Assembly: GCA_000381565.1 (NCBI GenBank) | Contig: KB906724.1 | Span: 490,045 to 554,044, forward strand | Length of the DNA: 64,000 nucleotides | Direction: 5' to 3' | Origin: Oxalobacteraceae bacterium AB_14 | Lineage (GTDB): Bacteria > Pseudomonadota > Gammaproteobacteria > Burkholderiales > Burkholderiaceae_D | Part shown: piece by piece, positions 26,878-38,303 of the stretch | Layout: every line of letters begins with the position of its first letter | How positions within the stretch are numbered: the first letter of the stretch is position 1 | Notes under the pieces: model-generated | The model's input: only the letters and a program-made list of their open reading frames with translations | Databases searched by the model: none | What the model was told of the DNA's origin: nothing | Program-made: the position numbers and the translations under genes

Positions 26878-28569
26878 GTGATCGCGCGCCTGCAAGCCCT
26901 GTCGGCCGAATCGCGCGCAACCTTCTGGCGTTCGCTGCAGACGCTCAACGCGACCCGGGTGGTGATCGCGCTGGTGCTGCTGGTCTACCTGAGCTTCGAC
27001 AACCACGGCCTGCGCGCCTCCGGCCCCTATCTCTACCTGCAGATCTGCCTGGTCTACCTGGGCCTGGCGATCGGGTTCGCGCTGACGGCGGTCTACTGGC
27101 AGCGCCGCTTCCTGCTGCAGCTGCTGTCGCAGATCGCCTGCGACCTGGCCGTCATCTCGCTGCTGTACATGGCCGGCGGCGGCTTGCGCAGCGGCCTGGC
27201 CATCCTCTACCTGTTCCCGCTGGCCGGTTCGGCCATCCTGGCGCCGCTGATGCTGTCGCTGTTCTGCGCCGCGCTGGTGGCGCTGTTCATGCTGGCAGAA
27301 TCGACCTGGCGGGTGTTCATGATGGAGGGCGACCAGCCCTACCTGCAGGCGGGCCTGTTCGGCGCGGCCTTCTTCGCCGCGGTGCTGGTGGTCAACCGCA
27401 TGGCGGCCAAGTTGATCGGCCAGGAGGAACTGGCGATCCGGCGCGGCGTCGAGATCGGCGTGCAGCAGGCCGTCAACCGGCTGGTGATGGCCAACGTCGG
27501 CGACGGCATCCTGGTGGTCGATCCCGACGGCCAGGTGTTCGCCGGCAATCCGGCGGCGCAGCAGATGCTGGGCATGGTCGGCCCCGAGATGAAGTTCCAC
27601 CTGTCGGCCGCCGCCGCGCTGGCGCCGCTGGCGCATGCGTATGCCGAATGGCGCGCCGACGCCGCGCGCAGCACCTCGTATGTCACCATCAAGCCGTACG
27701 CCGAGGCGGCGCTGCAGGACCTGACGGCCGCCTGGAGCGCGCGCCGCGACCTGGCCGCGCACTTGAAGGTGCGCTTCGCGGCGGTCGACACGGCCGGCCT
27801 GGGCACCGAGCGCTGCGTGATCTTTTTGCAGGACGTGACCGGCATCGAAAACCAGGCGCAGCAACTGAAGCTGGCGTCGATGGGGCGGCTCACCGCCAGC
27901 ATCGCGCACGAGGTGCGCAATCCGCTGTCGGCCATCGGCCACGCCACCGCGCTGCTGGGCGAGGACCTCGACAGCACGGTCCACCTGCGGCTGCTGAAGA
28001 TCGTCGGCGACAACGTGGCGCGGGTCAACCGCATGGTCGAGGACATCCTGCAGCTGTCGCGCAAGGTGCAGCCGCACAGCGAGCCGCTGGCGCTGGACGT
28101 CTTCCTGGCCGAGCTGAAAACCGAATTCGTCGAAACCCACGGCCTGACGCCGGACATCATCGGCGCCTCGGCGCCGGCCGGCACGCTGGTGCGCTTCGAC
28201 GCGCTGCACCTGCGCGAGGTGGTGCTCAACCTGCTCAACAACGCGGTGCGCTACGCCAGCGGCGGGCCGGACTCGATCCGCATGGACCTGGTGTGCGGGA
28301 AGGCGCGCAGGATGGAGCTGATGGAACTGCATGTGCAGGACGACGGCCCCGGCATCTCGCCCGAGGTGCGCGCCCACCTGTTCGAACCGTTTTACACCAC
28401 CTCCAGCAAGGGCACCGGGCTGGGACTATATCTGGCGCGCGAATTGTGTTTGAATAACGAGGCGCGGCTGGACTACGAATATCGTTTTGATATCAAAGCC
28501 AGCCCCGATGGGACTCCCCGCTCGCGCGGGCGATTTGTAATCACCTTCGCCCATCCGGCGCAGACGTAG
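26878..28569 (+). CDS. pilS: Sensor histidine kinase PilS
   Basis: PilS senses pilin levels in the membrane and controls PilR, the activator of pilA. The 563-residue protein has about six N-terminal helices, a PAS region (DGILVVDPDGQVFAGNPAAQ), the H box with His344 in SIAHEVRNPLSAIGHA, and an ATPase domain with NLLNNAVRYASGG, DDGPGISPEVR and GTGLGLYLARELC. I chose GTG at 26878 because it begins 10 bp after the previous stop and the first helix then follows a short amphipathic segment; the open frame extends upstream through the previous gene. Confidence 0.9.
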   Translation: MIARLQALSAESRATFWRSLQTLNATRVVIALVLLVYLSFDNHGLRASGPYLYLQICLVYLGLAIGFALTAVYWQRRFLLQLLSQIACDLAVISLLYMAGGGLRSGLAILYLFPLAGSAILAPLMLSLFCAALVALFMLAESTWRVFMMEGDQPYLQAGLFGAAFFAAVLVVNRMAAKLIGQEELAIRRGVEIGVQQAVNRLVMANVGDGILVVDPDGQVFAGNPAAQQMLGMVGPEMKFHLSAAAALAPLAHAYAEWRADAARSTSYVTIKPYAEAALQDLTAAWSARRDLAAHLKVRFAAVDTAGLGTERCVIFLQDVTGIENQAQQLKLASMGRLTASIAHEVRNPLSAIGHATALLGEDLDSTVHLRLLKIVGDNVARVNRMVEDILQLSRKVQPHSEPLALDVFLAELKTEFVETHGLTPDIIGASAPAGTLVRFDALHLREVVLNLLNNAVRYASGGPDSIRMDLVCGKARRMELMELHVQDDGPGISPEVRAHLFEPFYTTSSKGTGLGLYLARELCLNNEARLDYEYRFDIKASPDGTPRSRGRFVITFAHPAQT

Positions 28570-28581
28570 AAAGGCGGTTTG

Positions 28582-30102
28582 ATGAGTGCAAGAGGTTCCC
28601 AACGCGCGCCGCGCGTGCTGGTGGTCGACGATGAGGCCGACCTGCGCGAGCTGCTGGAACTGACCCTGCTGAAAATGGGCCTGGACGTCGACAGTGCCGG
28701 CACGCTGGCGCAGGCGCGCGCGCTGCTGGCCACGCCGGAGCGCGAGTACCAGCTGGTGCTGACCGACATGCGCCTGCCCGACGGCCTGGGGCTGGAGCTG
28801 GTGCGCGAAGTGAGCGCAGCCTGCAAGAACACGCCGATCGCGGTGGTGACGGCCTTCGGCAGCGCCGACAACGCCGTCATCGCGCTCAAGGCCGGCGCCT
28901 TCGACTACATCTCCAAGCCGGTGGCGCTGGACCAGCTGCGGGTGATGGTGCAGTCGGCGCTGCGGCTGAACGCCGAGCCGCCGCCGGGCGAAGCGCCCAG
29001 CGCCGAGCCGCCGGCCAGCCGGCTCAAGGGCGAATCGGCGGTGATCCAGGCGCTGCGCGCGCAGATCGCGCGGCTGGCGCGCTCGATGGCGCCGATCGCC
29101 ATCAACGGCGAATCGGGCAGCGGCAAGGAGCTGGCCGCGCGCGAGATCCACGCCCAGAGTTCGCGCAACGGCAAGCCCTTCATCGCCGTCAACTGCGGCG
29201 CCATCCCGGAGGCGCTGATGGAGGCCGAGTTCTTCGGCTACCGCAAGGGCGCCTTCACCGGCGCGGCCGACGAGCGGGACGGCTTCTTCCAGGCGGCCAA
29301 CGGCGGCACCCTGATGCTCGACGAGGTGGCCGACCTGCCGCTGGCGATGCAGGTCAAGCTGCTGCGGGCGATCCAGGAGCGGCGCGTGCGCAAGATCGGC
29401 GCCACCGCCGAGGAGCCGGTCGACGTGCGCATCATCAGCGCCACCCACAAGAACCTGGCGCAGTGCGTGGAGCAGGGCAGCTTCCGCCAGGATCTGTTCT
29501 ACCGCCTGAACGTGATTGAACTGAGCCTGCCGCCGCTGCGCGAACGGCTCGACGACCTGGCCGTGCTGACCGGCGCCATCCTCGACCGGCTGGGCACCTT
29601 CGAACACCAGGTGCGGCTGGGCGAGGGGGTGCTCGAGGCGCTGCGCGGCTACTCCTTCCCCGGCAATGTGCGCGAGCTGGAAAACATCCTGGAACGGGCG
29701 CTGGCCTTCGCCAACGACGGCGTGATCGAGGTGGCCGACCTGGCGCTGAAGGGCGCGCGCATGGTCGAAGCGATCGTGCCGCTGCCGACGCCGGCGCTGC
29801 CGCTGGCGCGCTTGCACCTGGCCGCCAGCGAGGCCGCCGCGCTGGGCGTGGCGCCGCCGCCGTCGCCAGCGCCGCCGGCCGAGCCGGCGCCGCCCGCAGC
29901 GGGCACGCCGCCGCTGCCGCACCTGGACGCGCTGCCCAGCAGCCTGCCCGACTACCTGAACCAGATCGAGCGCGACATCATCCTGCGGGCGCTGGCGCAG
30001 ACCCAGTTCAACCGCACCCAGGCCGCCCAGCTGCTGGGCATCAGCTTCCGCCAGCTGCGCTATCAGATGCAGAAGCTGAACATCCAGGAGCCGGAGGCGT
30101 GA
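28582..30102 (+). CDS. pilR: Sigma-54-dependent response regulator PilR
   Basis: An NtrC-type activator of 506 residues: receiver with phosphoacceptor Asp62 in [16 protein letters not shown]+ domain with Walker A GESGSGKE, the sigma-54-contacting GAFTGA in [13 protein letters not shown] and Walker [14 protein letters not shown], then a Pro/Ala-rich linker (about 395-450) and a Fis-type helix-turn-helix ([20 protein letters not shown]). It would activate pilA and other pilus genes with RNA polymerase sigma-54. The ATG at 28582 has AAAGGCGG upstream. It follows pilS by 12 bp. Confidence 0.93.
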   Translation: MSARGSQRAPRVLVVDDEADLRELLELTLLKMGLDVDSAGTLAQARALLATPEREYQLVLTDMRLPDGLGLELVREVSAACKNTPIAVVTAFGSADNAVIALKAGAFDYISKPVALDQLRVMVQSALRLNAEPPPGEAPSAEPPASRLKGESAVIQALRAQIARLARSMAPIAINGESGSGKELAAREIHAQSSRNGKPFIAVNCGAIPEALMEAEFFGYRKGAFTGAADERDGFFQAANGGTLMLDEVADLPLAMQVKLLRAIQERRVRKIGATAEEPVDVRIISATHKNLAQCVEQGSFRQDLFYRLNVIELSLPPLRERLDDLAVLTGAILDRLGTFEHQVRLGEGVLEALRGYSFPGNVRELENILERALAFANDGVIEVADLALKGARMVEAIVPLPTPALPLARLHLAASEAAALGVAPPPSPAPPAEPAPPAAGTPPLPHLDALPSSLPDYLNQIERDIILRALAQTQFNRTQAAQLLGISFRQLRYQMQKLNIQEPEA

Positions 30103-30725
30103 CGCCGCCGGCACTGGGCGCGGACGGCTGGTGGCTGCCGGCGCGGCGCTACGACAGCCCGCATGCCGACTGCCGTCCCGACCCGGCCGACATCACGCTG
30201 CTGGTGGTCCACAACATCTCGCTGCCGGGCGGTTGTTACGGCGGTCCGCACGTGTCCGACCTGTTCAGCGGCCGCTTGGACTATAATACTGACCCCTCGT
30301 TCGCCGACCTGCGGGGGGTGAAAGTGTCGAGCCACTTCTTCATCCGCCGTGACGGCCGCGTGCTGCAGTATGTTTCTGCCAACGACAGGGCCTGGCACGC
30401 CGGGCTGTCGTCGTTCCGGGGGCGGGAGAAGTGCAACGACTATTCGATCGGCGTGGAGCTGGAGGGCACCGACGACAGCGGCTTCGAAGCGGCCCAGTAC
30501 CAGGCGCTGGCGGCGCTGACCCTGGCGCTGCAAACGCGCTATCCGCTGACCGACGTGCAGGGCCATGAACATATCGCGCCGGGCCGGAAAACCGACCCGG
30601 GACCGTTGTTCGATTGGGAATGTTATCGGAAAAGCTGGGAGACTTTGCTTATTCAAAAGGCACCAGCCGAGCTTGCGTTAGTGGGCGCTAGCGCCGGACT
30701 ACGCTTTGCAAAAGGGCTTCCGTAA
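30099..30725 (+). CDS. ampD: 1,6-anhydro-N-acetylmuramyl-L-alanine amidase AmpD
   Basis: AmpD is the cytosolic zinc amidase that cleaves peptides from anhydro-muropeptides during cell-wall recycling. The 208-residue protein has the zinc and catalytic residues His38 (VVHNISLP), Glu120 (SIGVELEG), His156, Lys164 and Asp166 (GHEHIAPGRKTDPG). There is no signal peptide, as expected. The GTG start overlaps the pilR stop (GTGA). About 20 C-terminal residues beyond the domain are not conserved in my memory of the family. Confidence 0.92.
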   Translation: MTPPALGADGWWLPARRYDSPHADCRPDPADITLLVVHNISLPGGCYGGPHVSDLFSGRLDYNTDPSFADLRGVKVSSHFFIRRDGRVLQYVSANDRAWHAGLSSFRGREKCNDYSIGVELEGTDDSGFEAAQYQALAALTLALQTRYPLTDVQGHEHIAPGRKTDPGPLFDWECYRKSWETLLIQKAPAELALVGASAGLRFAKGLP

Positions 30726-30783
30726 AGTCAACAGAAAAATTGCCTGAAACGGCAAAATTTCCACTTGTCTTACGATTACCTGA

Positions 30784-30830
30784 CCACTACAATCAGTGTA
30801 TCGATTCACACCAATCACTAGATATAGTAG
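30784..30830 (+). promoter_or_regulatory. Tandem NrdR boxes upstream of nrdA
   Basis: CCACTACAATCAGTGT (30784-30799) and TCACTAGATATAGTAG (30815-30830) match the NrdR consensus ACACTATATATAGTGT at about 11 and 12 of 16 positions. They are 31 bp apart centre to centre, i.e. three helical turns on one DNA face, the spacing known for NrdR pairs. They lie 170-220 bp before nrdA. NrdR would repress the operon when dATP is high; nrdR itself is not in the window. The rest of this 277-bp gap is AT-rich leader with an imperfect TTGCC/GGCAA hairpin near 30740. Confidence 0.7.
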
Positions 30831-31002
30831 TTCTCATGACACTGGTTCTTAAACTTTTTACCAGCCGACAAGGCCAGTTCACCACCCATTTTATTGCAGT
30901 CTAACCAGCCAGGCAGGTTTGGCCGGTCGCTTCATTTTGGCCTTTTTTCATACAACATTACGTCGCGCAGCACTGACTGCACGCTGTTATCGGGGAGCTT
31001 AA

Positions 31003-33957
<2,955 letters not shown>

Positions 33958-33973
33958 AACCATAGCCGCCGTC

Positions 33974-34053
33974 CGTCATCCCCGTGCAAACGGGGATCCA
34001 TGCTGAGTATGGATTCCGCATTGGCGGACCACCGCTTTCGCGGGAATGACGGC
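33974..34053. repeat. REP/BIME-like element, copy 4 (between nrdA and nrdB)
   Basis: The left arm is a variant, CATCCCCGTGCAAACGGGGATCC, whose stem changes are compensatory (CCCCG/CGGGG). The spacer ATGCTGAGTATGG and the right arm ATTCCGCATTGGCGGACC...TTTCGCGGGAATGACGG follow. It fills most of the 135-bp gap between nrdA and nrdB. Confidence 0.78.
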
Positions 34054-34092
34054 GGTACTAATATATACAGATAGAATTTAGAGGAAATCACC

Positions 34093-35208
34093 ATGTCGCT
34101 GTCCTGGGACGAAGAGGCCGCATCGGCCGCACCACAAGCTGTCAATTCAGCCGCACTGGCTACCGGCGAAGCCAATGCCGAGCAAGTCGCGCGTCGCGTC
34201 AATGCCGACGACAAGCGCATCATCAACGGCAAAACCGACGTCAACCAGCTGGTGCCGTTCAAGTACAAGTGGGCGTGGGACAAATACCTGGCCGGCTGCG
34301 CCAACCACTGGATGCCGCAGGAAGTGAACATGCAGCGCGATATCGAGCTGTGGAAGAACCCGAACGGCCTGACCGAGGACGAGCGCCGTCTGGTCAAGCG
34401 CAACCTGGGCTTCTTCGTCACCGCCGACTCGCTGGCCGCCAACAACATCGTGCTGGGCACCTACCGCCACATCACCGCCCCCGAGTGCCGCCAGTACCTG
34501 CTGCGCCAGGCCTTCGAAGAGGCGATCCACACCCACGCCTACCAGTACATCGTCGAGTCGCTGGGTCTGGACGAGGGCGAGATCTTCAACGCCTACAATG
34601 AAGTGAAGTCGATCCGCGACAAGGACGAGTTCCTGATCCCGTTCATCAACACGCTGACCGACCCGGCTTTCACCACCGGCACCGTGCACAACGACCAGCA
34701 GCTGCTGAAGTCGCTGATCGTGTTCGCCTGCCTGATGGAAGGCCTGTTCTTCTATGTCGGCTTCACCCAGATCCTGGCGCTGGGCCGCCAGAACAAGATG
34801 ATGGGCGCCGCCGAGCAGTACCAGTACATCCTGCGCGACGAGTCGATGCATTGCAACTTCGGCATCGATCTGATCAACACGATCAAGATGGAAAACCCGC
34901 TGCTGTGGACGCCTGCGTTCAAGGAAGAGATCAAGCAGCTGTTCCTGAAGGCCGTGGACCTGGAGTACGCCTACGCCGAAGACACCATGCCACGCGGCGT
35001 GCTGGGCCTGAACGCCACCATGTTCAAGGGCTACCTGCGCTTTATCGCCAACCGCCGCGCCACGCAGATCGGCCTGGAGACGCTGTTCGAGCAGGAAGAC
35101 AACCCGTTCCCATGGATGAGCGAGATGATCGACCTGAAGAAGGAACGCAACTTCTTCGAGACCCGCGTCATCGAATACCAGACCGGCGGCGCGCTGAACT
35201 GGGACTGA
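34093..35208 (+). CDS. nrdB: Ribonucleoside-diphosphate reductase subunit beta
   Basis: NrdB is the diiron-tyrosyl radical subunit that starts catalysis in NrdA. In the 371-residue protein the iron ligands Glu143 and His146 and the radical tyrosine Tyr150 are seen in EEAIHTHAY, and a second ligand set in [10 protein letters not shown]. The C-terminal residues needed for NrdA binding are present ([10 protein letters not shown] end). AGAGGAA precedes the ATG. The gap to nrdA holds a REP-like element; a strong terminator follows. Confidence 0.96.
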   Translation: MSLSWDEEAASAAPQAVNSAALATGEANAEQVARRVNADDKRIINGKTDVNQLVPFKYKWAWDKYLAGCANHWMPQEVNMQRDIELWKNPNGLTEDERRLVKRNLGFFVTADSLAANNIVLGTYRHITAPECRQYLLRQAFEEAIHTHAYQYIVESLGLDEGEIFNAYNEVKSIRDKDEFLIPFINTLTDPAFTTGTVHNDQQLLKSLIVFACLMEGLFFYVGFTQILALGRQNKMMGAAEQYQYILRDESMHCNFGIDLINTIKMENPLLWTPAFKEEIKQLFLKAVDLEYAYAEDTMPRGVLGLNATMFKGYLRFIANRRATQIGLETLFEQEDNPFPWMSEMIDLKKERNFFETRVIEYQTGGALNWD

Positions 35209-35233
35209 TCGTTACGGGCTGCAGAGCCACAAC

Positions 35234-35262
35234 AAAAAGCCTGGCTGTGCCAGGCTTTTTGC
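35234..35262 (+). terminator. Rho-independent terminator of the nrd operon
   Basis: A perfect 12-bp stem AAAAAGCCTGGC/GCCAGGCTTTTT with a TGT loop lies 25 bp after nrdB. Its symmetrical A and T runs may also let it stop transcripts coming from the other side. Confidence 0.9.
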
Positions 35263-35312
35263 TTTTTGAGGGCGTTGTGGGGATGCCGGAACTGACCCCG
35301 CTGCGCTACTCC

Positions 35313-36821
35313 TTAACTTCGTAGGCCCACGCTTTGCAGATAGGCTGCCATTGCTGGGCTGCGCTCGTTGTGGCTCAGCGCGGCGACGTAGCCGTCGGGC
35401 CGGATCAGCGCCATGGCGCCGGGCATGAAGCCGTAAGCGTCGCGCAGGTGGCCGCTGTCGTCGCGCAGTTCGCCGGCGGCGCCGATGTCGATGGTGCGCA
35501 GGCCGCGTCGCGCGTCGGCCGGCGACGACGGCATGGCCGGCTCATAGCGCAGCAGCGACCAGTCGCCGCTATTCAATAGTGCAAACAAACGCAGCGGCTG
35601 GCCGGCGGCGCCGTGGCAGGGCGCGTCCGGCGCGCGGTCGCCCGCGTGCAGCGCGGCGGGCGGCACCGCGCCCCGCGGCCGTTCATCGAGCGACAACGAC
35701 GACGTCCGATAGCCCAGGTCCAGCTGCTGCGTCTCGCGGCCGCGCCGCAGATCGTTCTGCTGGCGCGCCGCGTCGAGCAGCCGGGTCGCCAGTCCCAGCA
35801 TGCCGGCGGCGATCGCGCGCCGCTCCGCCTCGTAGGTGTCGAGCAGCGCATCCGGCGCGCCGCCCAGTACCGCCGCCAGTTTCCATCCGAGGTTCCAGGC
35901 GTCCTGCACGCTGGTGTTCAGTCCCTGGCCGCCGGTCGGCGGGTGGACGTGCGCGGCGTCGCCGGCGATGAACACGCGGCCGACGCGGTAGCGCTCCGCC
36001 AGCCGGGAACTCATCTCGTACACCGATCGCCAATGCACCGCGTGTAGCATGAGGTCCGCGCGCCCGGTGCGCTCGGCGATGGCGGCGGACAGTCCCGCCT
36101 GCGATACATCGACTTCGCCTTCCAGCGGCACCGGCATCTGCAGCTGGAATAGCCCGGTACCCATCAGCGGGCACAGGCCGAGCTGCCGGGGGCCGTCGCC
36201 CCAGCGGTGCCAGATGCCGCGCTCCAAACCGCTGAGCGTGAGGTCGGCGACCAGCGCGCGCGCCTTCATCGACTCGCCGGGGAAGCCGATGTCGAGCGCC
36301 TTGCGCACGAAGCTGCGGCCGCCGTCGGCGCCGACCAGGTAGCGCGCCCGCACCGTTGTCTCGCCGTCCGCCGTGGCGACGCCCGCGCTGACGCCGTCGG
36401 CATCCTGCTCGAAGCCGGCCAGCGCGTGGCCGTAGCGCGGCGCGTGGCCCAGCTCCGCCAGGCGCTGGCGCAGCACGCCTTCGGTCAGATACTGCGCCAG
36501 CATCAGCGGCTGGCCGTACGGTTCGGTCGGCGAGGAAGCGGCTGCCTCGGTCGACGGCTGCTCGTCGTAGCCGCCGTCGGCGCGGTATTTGCGCTGAGGT
36601 GGATAGTAGCCGCCCGCCGCCACCATGCGGTCGGCCACTCCCAGCGCTTCGAAGATCTCCAGGCTGCGCGGCTGGATGCCTTTGCCGCGCGAACCCGCGA
36701 ACGGCGCCTGCGCCTGGTCGATCAGCAGGAAGGCGATATGGCGCCGCGCCAGGTCGAGCGCCAGCGTCAGGCCGGCGGCGCCGGCGCCGCAAATGAGGAT
36801 GTCGGTGTGGATGGTGTTCAT
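35313..36821 (-). CDS. FAD-dependent aromatic hydroxylase-type monooxygenase
   Basis: The 502-residue flavoprotein belongs to the PheA/TfdB/MhpA class A monooxygenases, which hydroxylate aromatic or polyketide rings using NAD(P)H and O2. It has the Rossmann motif ILICGAGAAGLTLALDLARR, the middle DG-type motif YLVGADGGRSFVRKALDI, and the flavin-ribityl motif VFIAGDAAHVHPPTGGQGLN. A degenerate thioredoxin-like domain forms the C-terminus (about 390-502). The substrate is unknown. It is divergently transcribed from a MarR regulator, and an operator copy lies just upstream of its start, so induction by a small aromatic is plausible. Confidence 0.85.
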   Translation of the reverse strand: MNTIHTDILICGAGAAGLTLALDLARRHIAFLLIDQAQAPFAGSRGKGIQPRSLEIFEALGVADRMVAAGGYYPPQRKYRADGGYDEQPSTEAAASSPTEPYGQPLMLAQYLTEGVLRQRLAELGHAPRYGHALAGFEQDADGVSAGVATADGETTVRARYLVGADGGRSFVRKALDIGFPGESMKARALVADLTLSGLERGIWHRWGDGPRQLGLCPLMGTGLFQLQMPVPLEGEVDVSQAGLSAAIAERTGRADLMLHAVHWRSVYEMSSRLAERYRVGRVFIAGDAAHVHPPTGGQGLNTSVQDAWNLGWKLAAVLGGAPDALLDTYEAERRAIAAGMLGLATRLLDAARQQNDLRRGRETQQLDLGYRTSSLSLDERPRGAVPPAALHAGDRAPDAPCHGAAGQPLRLFALLNSGDWSLLRYEPAMPSSPADARRGLRTIDIGAAGELRDDSGHLRDAYGFMPGAMALIRPDGYVAALSHNERSPAMAAYLQSVGLRS

Positions 36822-36835
36822 GACGGATTCCTATG

Positions 36836-36854
36836 TATGTGTATTTTGCACATA
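36836..36854. promoter_or_regulatory. Probable MarR operator, monooxygenase side
   Basis: The imperfect palindrome TATGTGTATTTTGCACATA lies 15 bp before the monooxygenase start (minus strand). It differs from the second copy at 36885 by two central bases. TGTGCAT/TACACA half-sites on both strands fit a dimeric winged-helix repressor. Confidence 0.72.
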
Positions 36855-36884
36855 TTATTCCCGCCTCAAAATCGTGTCAATAAC

Positions 36885-36903
36885 TATGTGTATAATGCAC
36901 ATA
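36885..36903. promoter_or_regulatory. Probable MarR operator, regulator side
   Basis: TATGTGTATAATGCACATA ends on the A of the marR-type gene's ATG, so a bound dimer would block its own expression. The near-identical twin site is 49 bp upstream. GTATAAT could also act as a -10 element. Confidence 0.72.
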
Positions 36904-37373
36904 TGAATAAAGACATCCGAGATTTGCATGACGCGCTGCTGGACATCATCGGCTTCATGAGCCGTCCGGAGCCCGACCATACACTGATGGCCGACATGGC
37001 CATGCCGCTGGAGCGCGCGCTGCTGCCGCTGCTGGTGCGCATCGACCGGCGCGGTCCACTTGGCGTGGTGGAGCTGGCCGACATGGTCGGCCGCGACTAC
37101 ACCACTGTCAGTCGGCAGGTGGCTCGCCTCGACGAACTGGGTCTGGTGGTGCGGCGCGCCGGCACGCGCGACAAGCGCGTGCGCGAAGCGGAGGTGACGG
37201 AGCTCGGCCGCGAGATGGCGGATGCCATCGACCGCATGCGCGAGAACATCGTCGCCGAGTTGATGGTCGATTGGAGCGCGGCAGAACGACGCGACTTGTC
37301 GCGCTTGATGAAGCGCTTCGCCGGCGACATGAACGCCTGGCTGTACCGCCGAAAAAACGACGACGAAGAGTGA
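36903..37373 (+). CDS. MarR family transcriptional regulator
   Basis: A 156-residue winged-helix protein: PLGVVELADMVGRDYTTVSR is the helix-turn-helix and RRAGTRDKRVREAEVTELGR the wing, with helices at both ends forming the dimer interface. MarR proteins usually repress a divergent gene and themselves until a small phenolic ligand binds. The neighbouring monooxygenase and the two 19-bp palindromes support that here. The ATG at 36903 is chosen because the long upstream open frame is only antisense to the monooxygenase. The first residues overlap an operator, and no strong ribosome site is present, so the transcript may be leaderless or nearly so. Confidence 0.85.
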   Translation: MNKDIRDLHDALLDIIGFMSRPEPDHTLMADMAMPLERALLPLLVRIDRRGPLGVVELADMVGRDYTTVSRQVARLDELGLVVRRAGTRDKRVREAEVTELGREMADAIDRMRENIVAELMVDWSAAERRDLSRLMKRFAGDMNAWLYRRKNDDEE

Positions 37374-37842
37374 GCGCGATCCGATCGCGCGACGCGTCGC
37401 GCACGCGCGCGCGTTGCGCGAACAGCGCCGCGATCCGCATCGCAGCGCATCAGCAGCGGCGCGCACCGCAGTATTGTGCTTGCCATTCGCCGCACTCTGT
37501 CTCATAATCGCGACGAAATTAAAACAGTGAGTAGCGGCGGCGCGCAAGCGATGCGCAAGCGCTCTCGAATTCGGAAGTGGGTGGCGCAGATTCTTCGCCG
37601 GCGCCGGTCGCGACGCAGAAACCCAGACGGCACAAGGCGCGCTTTGAGGCACACCTTTTTCGCGCGACACCGCGAACGTTTTTTTCGAACTCGATAGAGC
37701 GCGCACATCGCCACGCGACGACGCAAGCGGGCATGCGGAATCGGCATGCGCATGTGTGTTGGAGCGCTTAGCGCGAAAAAAAGCGCGTGAATATCTATCG
37801 TGCTGGTTGCGCACCGACAAGGTTTTCGTGTACTTTACGAGA

Positions 37843-37998
37843 TTGAAAAGGCGTGTTTTGAAGTGTGCAGAAATGTGTCGACGCACACGCCGCCGGGATG
37901 ATCGCGATACGGGATACAGATTCACACAGATATGCACAAGACCACACCGTTTTTATTTAGCCGTCTTGCCTGATTAGGTTCGGGCTGGGCGGTTTTTT
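37843..37998 (+). ncRNA. Candidate small RNA (speculative)
   Basis: A possible promoter, TTGCGC (37807-37812), 18 bp, TACTTT (37831-37836), would start a transcript near 37843, and a strong terminator ends at about 37998. This gives a transcript of about 155 nt with no ORF of note. The terminator is solid; the promoter is a weak guess. The RNA could also be a long MarR 3' UTR or an attenuated leader. Confidence 0.3.
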
Positions 37999-37999
37999 G
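37961..37999 (+). terminator. Orphan Rho-independent terminator
   Basis: CCGTCTTGCC pairs with GGGCTGGGCGG (one T-T mismatch, two G-T pairs) around a 10-base loop, followed by TTTTTTGTTT. It is 590 bp after the MarR stop and 300 bp before the next gene, so it ends a transcript not accounted for by any gene. Confidence 0.78.
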
Positions 38000-38303
38000 T
38001 TTGAAAACGAAAACCGTGTTGGGCTGCGACGTAGGTCCATGGAGCTGAGTACACGCCCGACCACCCGCAAAACGTCGCAACAAGATTTTGTACCTGAGCG
38101 CCGACCGGCCACGGACGGCGACCAGGTTGATGGCTGAAGCGCTGCACTCGTGAGGGGTTGCAGCAGTTCAGCTGGTGCCGAATTCATTAGCGCAAACCGT
38201 CGTTCGTTTGTGCCGATGAATAATTCGCCTGGCCTAATTCCGGGCCGGACGGGTTTAAATCTTGTAATGAATTTTTCCCATCCCCGATGAAGGAGAACTA
38301 AAA

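Larger units (their letters stand above)
37374..38303 (+). other. 930-bp region without a recognisable gene
   Basis: No convincing coding sequence is seen. The left 400 bp is dense in CGCG/GCGC steps (for example 37385-37420) and differs in texture from nearby genes. Several short Arg-rich frames there (for example ATG at 37551 to a stop at 37695-37697, 48 residues) look like products of that composition. The middle holds a candidate promoter and an orphan terminator at 37961-37998. The right 300 bp is ordinary intergenic DNA leading to GAAGGAGAAC, the ribosome site of the histone-like gene. Confidence 0.5.

Noticed and set aside
30730..30765. TTGCC/GGCAA hairpin after ampD as a terminator
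   Set aside because: Only a 5-bp core stem with a bulge and no U-run; too weak to call.
37385..37420. CGCG-rich run as an origin or attachment site
   Set aside because: No DnaA boxes, no flanking direct repeats and no integrase nearby.
37374..37980. Several short basic frames on both strands as genes
   Set aside because: They overlap each other, have no ribosome sites or known motifs, and follow from CGCG-rich composition.
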